In this document: positions 6,208 through 13,280 of the stretch, in pieces
Layout of the letters: each line of letters opens with the position of its first letter
Numbering within the stretch: the first letter of the stretch is position 1
NCBI GenBank assembly: GCA_017993865.1
Contig: JAGOLU010000010.1
Coordinates: forward strand, 1-15,387
Direction of reading: 5' to 3'
DNA: 15,387 nucleotides
DNA from: Candidatus Woesebacteria bacterium
GTDB lineage: Bacteria; Patescibacteriota; Microgenomatia; UBA1406; GWC2-37-13
Notes under the pieces: model-generated
Told to the model about the DNA's origin: nothing
Databases searched by the model: none
What the model saw: only the letters and a program-made list of their open reading frames with translations
Translations under genes and position numbers: made by a program

Positions 6208-7518
6208 ATGACGATCACTATTGTTGGGCATGGGTATGTGGGGCTTGTTGCCGCGTGCACATTTGCAGATTTTGGTAACACGGTGCATGTTGTGGGGCAT
6301 ACGCCAGCAAAGCTTGAACGGCTGAAGAGTGGCGACCCTATCATCTATGAACCTGGCTTGGCAGAACTGCTACAGAAGAATCTCAAAAGTGGCAGGCTTC
6401 ACTTTACCGATCGGTTTGAAGAGGCTGTTCCACACTCTGAGATTATATTTATAACTGTCGGCACACCACCCAAAAACGAGACCGGAGAGGCTGACCTTAC
6501 TACGGTGTTTGCCGTGGCCAAAAAGATAGGGCAAAATCTTGACCCAGATAAATTCACGGTCGTTTCCTGCAAATCTACCGTTCCGGTGGGCACGAATCTC
6601 GAAGTAAAGCGCATTATCGAATCTGAACTTTCGGCCAGAACCGATGCCGTGAAACCCATCTTCTCCGTCGCATCATGCCCCGAATTTTTACGCGAAGGAA
6701 CCGGCATTTATGACACGCTCAACCCAGACAGAGTGGTCATTGGGAGCGACGATCAGAAGGCAATCGACTTGCTCGTCGAACTTCACAAACCATTCCCTGG
6801 CAAACGAGTGCTCACCAACCTTGCCTCAGCTGAGCTTATCAAATATGCATCAAACTCGCTTCTTGCAACGAAGATATCGTTTGCTAATCTTATCGCTTTG
6901 TTTGCAGAACAGTGCGGAGCAGACGCGGCATCGGTGCTCGAAGCTGTTGGGCTCGACAATCGCATCGGCCCACGGTTTCTCAATGCGGGCATTGGCTATG
7001 GAGGCTCATGCTTCCCCAAAGATGTGCAAGCGCTTGCAGCAACCGGCGAAACACTCGGACTTGATATATCGCTTCTTGACGCGGTAGAAAAAGTAAACGA
7101 GCTTGCATGGCGCAATTTCGTGACCAAGGTTGAAACTCATGTCCCTGCAAAATCGCACATCGCAGTATGGGGGTTGGCATTCAAACAAGACACCGACGAC
7201 ATTCGCTTTTCTCCCACGGTAAAGATCATTAGAGAACTCGTGGCAAAAGGGTATACGGTCAGTGCGTACGACCCGGCAGCAATGGCAAATGTTAAAAAAC
7301 AACTGGGAGATTCAATAACATACGTAGATGAACCATACCAAGCACTAGAGCATGCAGATGCATTGTGTGTGCTTACCCAGTGGAACGAGTTCCGCCAGGC
7401 AGATCTAGCAAAAGTAAAACAGTTGCTCAAAAAACCACTTATTATCGATGGACGTAATCTCTACGATCCTATAAAAATGAAAGAGCAAGGCTTTACCTAC
7501 ATATCAACAGGACGGTAG
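6208..7518 (+). CDS. ugd: UDP-glucose 6-dehydrogenase
   Basis: The enzyme oxidises UDP-glucose twice to UDP-glucuronate in the cytoplasm. From the ATG at 6208 it has 436 residues, the usual length. The frame opens earlier with a TTG at 6193, but the dinucleotide-binding strand begins right at the ATG (MTITIVGHGYVG). Family features are the GHGYVG glycine motif (7-12), K212 and N216 in ELIKYASNSLLATK, the catalytic C268 with K271-D272 in GGSCFPKD, and GLAFKQDTDDIR near the C-terminal domain. An oddity is that the acidic residue that usually ends beta-2 (VDID) is replaced by V-G-H-T (29-32), which may alter NAD versus NADP use. The downstream gene makes the next product, so the two form a short pathway. 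Confidence 0.94.
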   Translation: MTITIVGHGYVGLVAACTFADFGNTVHVVGHTPAKLERLKSGDPIIYEPGLAELLQKNLKSGRLHFTDRFEEAVPHSEIIFITVGTPPKNETGEADLTTVFAVAKKIGQNLDPDKFTVVSCKSTVPVGTNLEVKRIIESELSARTDAVKPIFSVASCPEFLREGTGIYDTLNPDRVVIGSDDQKAIDLLVELHKPFPGKRVLTNLASAELIKYASNSLLATKISFANLIALFAEQCGADAASVLEAVGLDNRIGPRFLNAGIGYGGSCFPKDVQALAATGETLGLDISLLDAVEKVNELAWRNFVTKVETHVPAKSHIAVWGLAFKQDTDDIRFSPTVKIIRELVAKGYTVSAYDPAAMANVKKQLGDSITYVDEPYQALEHADALCVLTQWNEFRQADLAKVKQLLKKPLIIDGRNLYDPIKMKEQGFTYISTGR

Positions 7519-7529
7519 GGCTGAAAAAG

Positions 7530-7538
7530 TGATAGAAT
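7530..7538 (+). promoter_or_regulatory. possible extended -10 box upstream of the decarboxylase
   Basis: TGATAGAAT ends 17 bases before the ATG at 7556 in the short ugd-decarboxylase gap. It could give the second gene its own promoter in addition to read-through. No clear -35 is present. Confidence 0.4.
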
Positions 7539-7555
7539 TATCGTTGCGCAACTTT

Positions 7556-8527
7556 ATGAACATACTTATAACAGGAGGTGCCGGATTCATTGGATCTCAT
7601 CTCACGAAACGATTGTTAGATGAAGGAAATAATGTGGTGGTGATAGACAACTTGCTCACCGGCTCATTGCAAAATCTTGAAACCCTTCTCTCCAACCCAA
7701 ACCTCCTATTTGTAAAACAAGACATAACTCTGATCAACATTGACCGATTGCCACCGGGGATCGGTGCTGTTGACCAAATATATCATCTTGCCTCTCCTGC
7801 TTCGCCCAATCAACATTCAAAGATTAGCTATCATGCGCTCGCCATGGAAACGATGATGGTGAACTCGTTTGGTACTTTGCAGATGCTCAAACTCGCAGAA
7901 CAACAAAATGCCAAATTTCTGTTTGCCTCGACATCCGAAGTGTACGGTGATCCACACGTGAACCCACAACCAGAAACATATCTTGGTAATGTGTCGACCC
8001 TCGGGCCTCGATCTGTGTACGATGAGTCAAAACGCTTCGGCGAAACGCTCTCCGCATACTATGCTCGTGAGCGACAAGTCGATGCGCGGATTGTGCGGAT
8101 TTTCAATACCTACGGTCCCAACCTCTCCCCTGCCGATATGCGTATGATCGTGAACTTTATTCATCAAGCGCTCAAAAACGAGACCATCACGGTATATGGA
8201 GATGGGCTCCAGACCAGAAGTCTGTGCTATGTAGACGACACCGTTGAGGGGCTGATTCGCCTCATGAACTATCCAAATACGAAAGGAGAGGTAGTGAATA
8301 TCGGTTCATCCGATGAACACACAGTGCGTGAGTTCGCTGAGGTGGTTAAGCGAATAACAAGCTCAACCAGCGAAATCGAATTCACCGAAGAGCGCCCAAC
8401 CGATGATCCTCAAAAAAGACGTGCTGATATCACCAAAGCGCAAGCACTACTACAATGGAAACCCGCAGTGACACTCGAGGAAGGGCTCGAACGAACGGTT
8501 GAATATGTCCGTTCTGTTATAATATGA
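7556..8527 (+). CDS. UDP-glucuronate decarboxylase (UDP-xylose synthase type SDR)
   Basis: Extended short-chain dehydrogenase expected to convert UDP-glucuronate to UDP-xylose with bound NAD. It has 323 residues from the ATG at 7556; an upstream GTG at 7529 is in frame, but the Rossmann motif starts at the ATG (MNILITGGAGFIGSH). Diagnostic segments are IYHLASPASP (75-84), the TSTSEVYGDP region (124-133), then GNVSTLGPRSVYDESKR (144-160) with catalytic Y155-x3-K159, and FNTYGP. This combination is that of UXS-like decarboxylases and not of GalE or RfbB. It begins 37 bases after ugd, whose product is its substrate. A related activity such as UDP-4-keto-pentose formation cannot be excluded. Confidence 0.88.
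   Translation: MNILITGGAGFIGSHLTKRLLDEGNNVVVIDNLLTGSLQNLETLLSNPNLLFVKQDITLINIDRLPPGIGAVDQIYHLASPASPNQHSKISYHALAMETMMVNSFGTLQMLKLAEQQNAKFLFASTSEVYGDPHVNPQPETYLGNVSTLGPRSVYDESKRFGETLSAYYARERQVDARIVRIFNTYGPNLSPADMRMIVNFIHQALKNETITVYGDGLQTRSLCYVDDTVEGLIRLMNYPNTKGEVVNIGSSDEHTVREFAEVVKRITSSTSEIEFTEERPTDDPQKRRADITKAQALLQWKPAVTLEEGLERTVEYVRSVII
8515..8523 (+). promoter_or_regulatory. extended -10 promoter inside the end of the decarboxylase gene
   Basis: TGTTATAAT lies in the last codons of the upstream gene (its stop is at 8525-8527) and 41 bases before the GT2 ATG at 8565, the same distance as at ugd. A second possible -10, TATATC, is at 8544-8549. Confidence 0.5.
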
Positions 8528-8564
8528 GTTCATATTTTGATCGTATATCCGTTCCAAAAAACTA

Positions 8565-9668
8565 ATGAAAAAAGCCGTAGTCGTCCTCCCTACCTATAAC
8601 GAATCTGGAAATATTCAGTCTTTAGTCTCGTCTATCTTTATCCACGCGGAAGCTATCAAAGGGTGGGATATCGGTGTCTTGGTAGTTGACAGCACCTCTC
8701 CCGATGGAACCGCAGACACGGTGAGAGAAATTCAGAAAAATAACCCCAACGTATATTTGCTCATCACTGGCAAGCATGGGCTAGGCAAAGCATATCTCGA
8801 TGGTTTTGATTATGCTATCCGCAAACTTCAGGCCGATGTGGTGTTTGAAATGGATGCCGATTTGTCTCATGACCCCAATGATATGTCTCGTTTTCTCCAG
8901 GAGATTGAGAAGGGCGCCGACATGGTGGTAGGCACGCGATATAGCAAAGGTGGCTCAATCCCCGCCAATTGGGGGTTAGATCGCAAGATACTTTCGATTG
9001 GAGCAAACCTTATTGTGAGGCTTGGATTTATGAATCTCAAACAGTCTGAGTGGACCAATGGCTATCGTGCAATCCGCAAGTGGCTCGTGCAGAAAATCAC
9101 TCCACAGATGGAAAATTATACCGGCTATGTCTTCCAGGTCGCCTTCCTTGATAAAGCAATGAAATCTGGCGCACGAGTAGCAGAAATTCCTGTGCATTTT
9201 GTAGATAGAACAGAGGGGGTTTCTAAAATCAGCGCTCCTCAGTATATGGTTCAGACACTCCTCTACGTGTTCACTCACTCGAGCTTTATCAAGTTTGGCA
9301 TTGTTGGGGTGATGGGTGCAATTATTGATTTTGGCCTTGCCTATCTCCTCAAAACAAATGGGCTGGTAATTCTCGTTGCAAACGCCATCAGCACCGAAAC
9401 TGCCATCATCTCAAATTATCTGATGAACAACTTCTGGAGCTTCTCACATAAAAAGGTAGAGGGTGGGTTGCCCGCGCAACTAGTTAATTTGCTCAAGTTT
9501 AATTTAGTTTCTGTCGGAAATATCTTCATCCAGCTCATTGGCATCAGTATTGGCATTGCGGTGGGAGGGGAAAAATATTGGATGGTGTATAAATTCTTCA
9601 CCATCGGATTCGTGGTAATCCCCTACTCCTACATTCTCTACAATAAGATTATTTGGAAAAAGAAGTGA
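8565..9668 (+). CDS. polyprenyl/dolichol-phosphate mannosyltransferase-like GT2 fused to a GtrA membrane domain
   Basis: The N-terminal part (about 1-230) is a GT-A glycosyltransferase of the dolichyl-phosphate mannose synthase type. It has VVLPTYNESGNI (6-17), VDSTSPDGTAD (41-51), HGLGKAYLDGFDYA (71-84), the D97-A-D99 metal motif in MDADLSHDP, VVGTRYSKGG (121-130) and FVDRTEGVSK (212-221). The C-terminal part (about 240-367) has four hydrophobic segments and matches GtrA-type domains (FIKFGIVGVMGAIIDF; SNYLMNNFWSF), ending in basic IIWKKK. It probably loads a sugar on a polyprenyl phosphate at the membrane for surface glycosylation. The usual VDDNSPDGT reads VDSTSPDGT. The substrate cannot be assigned from sequence. 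It follows ugd and the decarboxylase on the same strand. Confidence 0.9.
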   Translation: MKKAVVVLPTYNESGNIQSLVSSIFIHAEAIKGWDIGVLVVDSTSPDGTADTVREIQKNNPNVYLLITGKHGLGKAYLDGFDYAIRKLQADVVFEMDADLSHDPNDMSRFLQEIEKGADMVVGTRYSKGGSIPANWGLDRKILSIGANLIVRLGFMNLKQSEWTNGYRAIRKWLVQKITPQMENYTGYVFQVAFLDKAMKSGARVAEIPVHFVDRTEGVSKISAPQYMVQTLLYVFTHSSFIKFGIVGVMGAIIDFGLAYLLKTNGLVILVANAISTETAIISNYLMNNFWSFSHKKVEGGLPAQLVNLLKFNLVSVGNIFIQLIGISIGIAVGGEKYWMVYKFFTIGFVVIPYSYILYNKIIWKKK

Positions 9669-9686
9669 TTAGTTGTCATTCCAAGC

Positions 9687-9696
9687 TTCTCGAGAA
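9687..9696 (+). other. 10-bp perfect palindrome TTCTCGAGAA in a promoter region
   Basis: A perfect palindrome lies 12 bases upstream of the -35 box of the 9743 gene. Nearby, GAGAAAACCTATAGTCAT (from 9692) is loosely echoed by GAGAAAATAGGTCAT ending at the start codon. It might be an operator, but a short palindrome can arise by chance. Confidence 0.2.
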
Positions 9697-9708
9697 AACC
9701 TATAGTCA

Positions 9709-9737
9709 TTGACAAACTCCTCTCTCTCTGAGAAAAT
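9709..9737 (+). promoter_or_regulatory. CT-tract promoter of the 9743 gene, leaderless spacing
   Basis: A consensus TTGACA (9709-9714), a 17-bp spacer filled by AACTCCTCTCTCTCTGA, and GAAAAT (9732-9737) end 5 bases before the ATG at 9743. The spacer carries the dinucleotide tract in the opposite orientation to the GA-tract promoters of the other cysteine-rich genes. Confidence 0.6.
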
Positions 9738-9742
9738 AGGTC

Positions 9743-10081
9743 ATGTCTACAATAAATGGGATTGAGATCACAAAGCCCACTAATTGTCGTTATTATGGGG
9801 ATCCACAAATCCGTTTGGATAACGAATTTCAACGCGCTGATAGCAATACTACTTTTACGGGGGATAAAGCTTCCGTGTTACGTAGATTAAACGGTGGAAG
9901 AATCTACTGCACCAGCTTTCAAAGTCACGCAGATTATCCTGACAATCTCAATGTGACAATAACCGCAGCAACAATCGATACGCGTGAGCAAGCAGGGTGT
10001 ATATGTCTTCGGAGTGTTACCACAGATACTTGTCGTGCATGGGGTTGTACTTGGAATACGGGTGATCCAAATATGAGATGA
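9743..10081 (+). CDS. small cysteine-rich protein, family member 4 (tentative member)
   Basis: A 112-residue protein of no recognised family with six cysteines at 15, 56, 86, 88, 97 and 102. The C-terminal third is a cysteine cluster, AGCICLRSVTTDTCRAWGC. The preceding NVTITAATIDTR (70-81) loosely resembles the SVSLTTVSTVDGR strand of the 4878 gene, and RRLNGGR resembles RANGGR of the 13281 gene; these likenesses are weak. The start is supported by a promoter with a consensus -35 ending 5 bases upstream. It has no signal peptide or membrane segment. It is the only plus-strand member and stands alone between the GT2 gene and the convergent PEGA gene (15-base gap). Confidence 0.65.
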   Translation: MSTINGIEITKPTNCRYYGDPQIRLDNEFQRADSNTTFTGDKASVLRRLNGGRIYCTSFQSHADYPDNLNVTITAATIDTREQAGCICLRSVTTDTCRAWGCTWNTGDPNMR

Positions 10082-10096
10082 TGTTTTGCTGTCCCT

Positions 10097-11044
10097 TCAC
10101 TCGCTCGTGGTTGTAGTTGACTCAGCTCCCGCATACAGCTTCTTCACGTATTCCGCCTTCACCCACCCTTCTTGTCCGTCGGTGAGCGCAATCTTTATCC
10201 ACCCATCTTTTTCGTCCAGATACGAATATACTTCTCCAGGCTTCACTTGCGAGATTTCTTTTGAGCTAATAGTTCCGTCTTCCCGCACACGCAAAAACCC
10301 CGTTGATGTGTCGTTGATCTCAACCTTCTCTACTTTTGGCGTAGGCGTTGGGCTTGGCGGAGCTTTCGATACTTCGGGGAGCGTGCCACTTCTGCTCGCC
10401 TCAAAGGCTTGACCAAAAGGAAACTTTTTATCAAAATCTACATCGAGCCCCAGCTGGAAGTGCGCAACCGTGGTATATCCGCCAGACACAACACGCACCT
10501 GGATTGTCCGTCTACGGAATTTGCGCATATATACCGAGATCTCATGTACTCCCACAGGCACATTCTTGACCAAATAGGGGCTGACTCCCACATCTTGACC
10601 ATCAAATGAGATGATCGCGCCATCGGGCTCTGTTTCAACAAGTACTTCGCCTGTTCCTGGCTCCACAAGGTTGGATGATTTTTGGATGGTGAGCACCTCG
10701 CCTGTTGACTCTACCTCAGTGTTCCGGAGTTCCCGACGAATATAGGTATATTGGTAGGGCATCACGCGCACCTTACCTTCCCACGTAACTCCTGCGCTTG
10801 TTGCTCCCTGAGGATCAACTGCAATGGGGATAAGTTTGACCGTATACTGCCCTGGTTTCATCTCCATATTGAATGGTGTCCGCCCGATCGCTTTGGAATC
10901 TATAAAGACCGTGGCATCTGGAGTTGCATGGATCTGAAGATGACCGACTCGATTGTCATTCGCATCAAATATAAACACTTTTGCCGCAATCCCCAAACCA
11001 GCAAGCACGACAAGAACCAATAGGTACAAAATCTTCCGTTTCAT
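10097..11044 (-). CDS. membrane-anchored PEGA-domain protein with C-terminal SH3 domain
   Basis: A predicted cell-envelope protein of 315 residues from the ATG at 11044. A GTG at 11062 is in frame but lies in the promoter. It starts with a basic MKRK and a hydrophobic anchor (about 4-21), so most of the chain should lie outside the membrane. Two PEGA-type units follow. One is at about 34-72 (GHLQIHATPDATVFID, then GRTPFNMEMKPGQYTV). The other is at about 132-190 (GEVLVETEPDGAIISFDGQD, then SPYLVKNVPVGVHEI). A Pro-rich linker (PPSPTPTPK, 229-237) leads to an SH3b-like domain (about 248-305: GFLRVREDG, then GWIKIALTDGQEGWVKAEYV). The tail is Thr/Ser-rich. PEGA and SH3b domains usually bind surface polymers, which would fit the surrounding glycan genes. 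No enzyme domain is present. Confidence 0.88.
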   Translation of the reverse strand: MKRKILYLLVLVVLAGLGIAAKVFIFDANDNRVGHLQIHATPDATVFIDSKAIGRTPFNMEMKPGQYTVKLIPIAVDPQGATSAGVTWEGKVRVMPYQYTYIRRELRNTEVESTGEVLTIQKSSNLVEPGTGEVLVETEPDGAIISFDGQDVGVSPYLVKNVPVGVHEISVYMRKFRRRTIQVRVVSGGYTTVAHFQLGLDVDFDKKFPFGQAFEASRSGTLPEVSKAPPSPTPTPKVEKVEINDTSTGFLRVREDGTISSKEISQVKPGEVYSYLDEKDGWIKIALTDGQEGWVKAEYVKKLYAGAESTTTTSE

Positions 11045-11052
11045 AGAATGAT

Positions 11053-11061
11053 ATTGTATCA
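11053..11061 (-). promoter_or_regulatory. extended -10 promoter of the PEGA gene, leaderless spacing
   Basis: TGATACAAT on the minus strand ends 8 bases before the ATG at 11044. The 74-bp divergent gap with argS carries promoters for both genes. Confidence 0.55.
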
Positions 11062-11082
11062 CCCTTAGCCGTTCAAGTTCGG

Positions 11083-11111
11083 TTTAATGTTCTCTCATCA
11101 TGTTTTATAAT
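11083..11111 (+). promoter_or_regulatory. argS promoter, leaderless spacing
   Basis: TTTAAT (11083-11088), a 17-bp spacer and a perfect TATAAT (11106-11111) end 7 bases before the ATG at 11119. The earlier in-frame ATG at 11110 overlaps the -10 box and so should not be in the transcript. Confidence 0.6.
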
Positions 11112-11118
11112 GCACCAT

Positions 11119-12948
11119 ATGTTTATGTCATTAGTAAGCGACTTGCTCACTCAAGCGCTCACCATCAACGGTATCGATGCAGACACACTTCACATTGATG
11201 TCCCTTCTGACGCTCAATTCGGCGATTATTCTGCCAATGTCGCGCTTCTCCATGCTAAGAATCTGAAGATGAACCCTATGGAGCTTGCACAAAAAATTAT
11301 CGACTCAATCCCTGCTAATGACACGATCGAAAAAGCTCAGGCGATCAAACCTGGGTTTATCAATATCTTTTTGAAATCAAGCCTGCTACTCCAAGTACTT
11401 GGGAATGCCTCATCGAAATCAGAAGTGGGCACATCAGATCTAGACGGGAAAGCCTTTACGGTAGAGTTCACTGACCCAAACCCATTTAAGGAGTTTCACA
11501 TTGGACACCTGTATTCAAATACTGCGGGTGAGGCAATTTCTCGCCTTCTCGAAGCGGCGGGAGTCAAGGTGCGCAGGGTGAACTATCAGGGTGATGTTGG
11601 TGTACACGTAGCGTGTAGCGTGTGGGGAATGTTTCAAAAGACCCTAAACTCACCAACGCGCACTGACACCACTGAGCTTTCAAAAATCGAACAGGTACCG
11701 CTTGCGGAGAGAGTGAAGTGGCTTGGTCAATGTTATGCACAGGGAGCAACTGCATATAAAGAAGATGAAAAAGCAAAAGACGAGATCAAGAGTCTCAATG
11801 CACAAATATTCATGGCTGCACAAACCATGTGGAAGCGCGAGCGACCAGAGTTTGAGCCAAAAGTTGACTACACCAAACTAGTAGCCCGCGAGATTTTCCC
11901 ACAATCATCGGTACAAGAATATTACGAAAAAGGCAGGCGTTGGACTCTGGACTATTTTGACACTATTTATAAACGGTTGGGGACCACCTATGCCAGTGCA
12001 GGCGACTATTATTTCGAAAGTTACATTGGTGAACTGGGGTACGATCTGGTACACAAACATCTCACAGATGGAGTATTTGAAAAAAGCGATGGTGCGATTG
12101 TATTTAAAGGTGAGAAGTACGGATTTCATACCCGAGTATTCATAAACTCTCTCGGATTACCAACCTACGAAGCCAAAGAAATCGGACTCAACCCCACAAA
12201 GTTCAAAGATGTCCCCTTTGATACCTCACTCATCGTGACCGCAAATGAGATAGAAGAATATTTTAAGGTTGTTCTGAAGGCGATGAGTTTAGTCGCGCCC
12301 GAAGTCGCATCCAAAACCAAACACATTGCTCACGGTGTGGTCAAGCTTCCCGAAGGCAAGATGTCCTCGCGCACCGGCAAAATCATTAGCGGCGAATCAC
12401 TCCTCAACGAAGTTCGTGACAAGCTCTATGCAAAAGTTGCCGAAAGTAAACGACTTGCCAAAGAAGACCTCGAAGTTACGGTGGAGCGCCTCGCAGTCGC
12501 TGCGATAAAATATTCGTTCTTGCGCTCAAGTTTGGGGAAAGATGTTGTTTTTAATTTTGAAGAATCACTTTCATTCGAAGGAAACTCAGGTCCCTATCTT
12601 CTCTACTCAATTGTACGCTGCAAAAGTATTCTGGAGAAAGCAAAAGATTCGCCTACAACCAACCAGAAGACGCATGCACAACCCGAAGACCTTGATATTG
12701 GCATTTTGCGTTTGCTTATCCACTTCCCTGACGTGGTCACTCAAGCCGCAACGCTCTATTCTCCCCATTTGCTTTGCACGTATTTGCACAAGCTTGCTCA
12801 AGAGTTTAACGCGTATTATGATAAGGCGCCCATTCTGAAAGCTGAAGGGGATCTACGCACCCTCAGACTTGCTATTGTAGAAAGAGTCAGATCTACCCTA
12901 TCAGCAGGTGTGCAGATACTTGGATTTCAAGAAGTAGAGAGGATGTAG
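11119..12948 (+). CDS. argS: arginyl-tRNA synthetase
   Basis: Class I aminoacyl-tRNA synthetase that charges tRNA-Arg. It has 609 residues from the ATG at 11119, chosen because the upstream ATG at 11110 lies within the TATAAT box; an ATG at 11125 is also possible. The N-terminal domain (about 1-95) contains FGDYSANVALLHAK, typical of ArgS. The catalytic domain has EFTDPNPFKEFHIGHLYSN with the HIGH signature at 127-130 and the KMSKS-like GKMSSRTG with K414. The C-terminal anticodon-binding DALR domain includes YLLYSIVRCKSIL and a region around LHKLAQEFNAYYDKAPIL. It is complete, and convergent with the small gene at 12956, with 7 bases between stops and no visible terminator hairpin. Confidence 0.96.
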   Translation: MFMSLVSDLLTQALTINGIDADTLHIDVPSDAQFGDYSANVALLHAKNLKMNPMELAQKIIDSIPANDTIEKAQAIKPGFINIFLKSSLLLQVLGNASSKSEVGTSDLDGKAFTVEFTDPNPFKEFHIGHLYSNTAGEAISRLLEAAGVKVRRVNYQGDVGVHVACSVWGMFQKTLNSPTRTDTTELSKIEQVPLAERVKWLGQCYAQGATAYKEDEKAKDEIKSLNAQIFMAAQTMWKRERPEFEPKVDYTKLVAREIFPQSSVQEYYEKGRRWTLDYFDTIYKRLGTTYASAGDYYFESYIGELGYDLVHKHLTDGVFEKSDGAIVFKGEKYGFHTRVFINSLGLPTYEAKEIGLNPTKFKDVPFDTSLIVTANEIEEYFKVVLKAMSLVAPEVASKTKHIAHGVVKLPEGKMSSRTGKIISGESLLNEVRDKLYAKVAESKRLAKEDLEVTVERLAVAAIKYSFLRSSLGKDVVFNFEESLSFEGNSGPYLLYSIVRCKSILEKAKDSPTTNQKTHAQPEDLDIGILRLLIHFPDVVTQAATLYSPHLLCTYLHKLAQEFNAYYDKAPILKAEGDLRTLRLAIVERVRSTLSAGVQILGFQEVERM

Positions 12949-12955
12949 GAACTTT

Positions 12956-13216
12956 TTATCTGTCGGTGACAGTAACGGCTTGGCTGAAAATAGAATCTTG
13001 TATACAAAAAGTGCAATCACTTTGTTTTCCGCAAAATCCACCTTGTAACTTCCCTTCTTTCACTGAGTAACCTGCTTCTTCAGCAGCTTTTGTCAACTCT
13101 GCAACACCGGCTTTAACTTTGTTACGAGCACATAACTCATGGCTAGCTTGTGGATAACTGTGACATCTCGCCTCTACTGTATGCGCTCCCAAAAGTTGGT
13201 TAGAGTCAGTTGTCAT
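12956..13216 (-). CDS. small cysteine-rich protein, family member 5
   Basis: An 86-residue protein of unrecognised family with cysteines at 18, 29, 62, 68 and 71. ARCHSYPQASHELCARNK (17-33) is followed by a likely amphipathic helix (about 33-50), then GGFCGKQSDCTFC (59-71) and a short strand-like tail (SQAVTVTD). The order C, [E/G]-x-C-A-x-R or similar, then GFC and a nearby cysteine parallels the 4878 and 5356 genes. The start at 13216 is supported by a promoter whose -10 ends 5 bases upstream. It follows the 13281 gene on the same strand by 64 bases. No signal peptide or membrane segment is present. The CxxC/CxxxxxC cluster could bind zinc, which is only an inference. Confidence 0.72.
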   Translation of the reverse strand: MTTDSNQLLGAHTVEARCHSYPQASHELCARNKVKAGVAELTKAAEEAGYSVKEGKLQGGFCGKQSDCTFCIQDSIFSQAVTVTDR

Positions 13217-13221
13217 GCCAC

Positions 13222-13250
13222 ATTGTATCTCTCTCTCTCTGAAAAATCAA
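13222..13250 (-). promoter_or_regulatory. GA-tract promoter of the 13216 gene, leaderless spacing
   Basis: On the minus strand TTGATT (13250-13245), a 17-bp spacer containing CAGAGAGAGAGAGA, and TACAAT (13227-13222) end 5 bases before the ATG. The layout matches the 5742 promoter (TTGAAA, 17 bp with a GA tract, TAGACT). Confidence 0.6.
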
Positions 13251-13252
13251 GC
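13228..13252 (-). repeat. GA-box repeat, copy C (divergent)
   Basis: GCTTGATTTTTCAGAGAGAG on the minus strand shares GCTTGA and the GA run with copies A and B, but has TTTTTC where those have AAAAATGC. The position relative to the gene start is conserved. Confidence 0.6.
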
Positions 13253-13280
13253 AGTACCTAGGTTGGAGGTTAACAGGAGG

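Noticed and set aside
11110..11118. Upstream ATG start for argS
   Set aside because: The ATG overlaps the TATAAT box, so it would not be in the transcript; the ATG at 11119 fits the promoter.
5249..13252. CT/GA runs as a CRISPR array or tandem satellite
   Set aside because: Copies are single, kilobases apart and tied to promoters, with no spacer-repeat periodicity.
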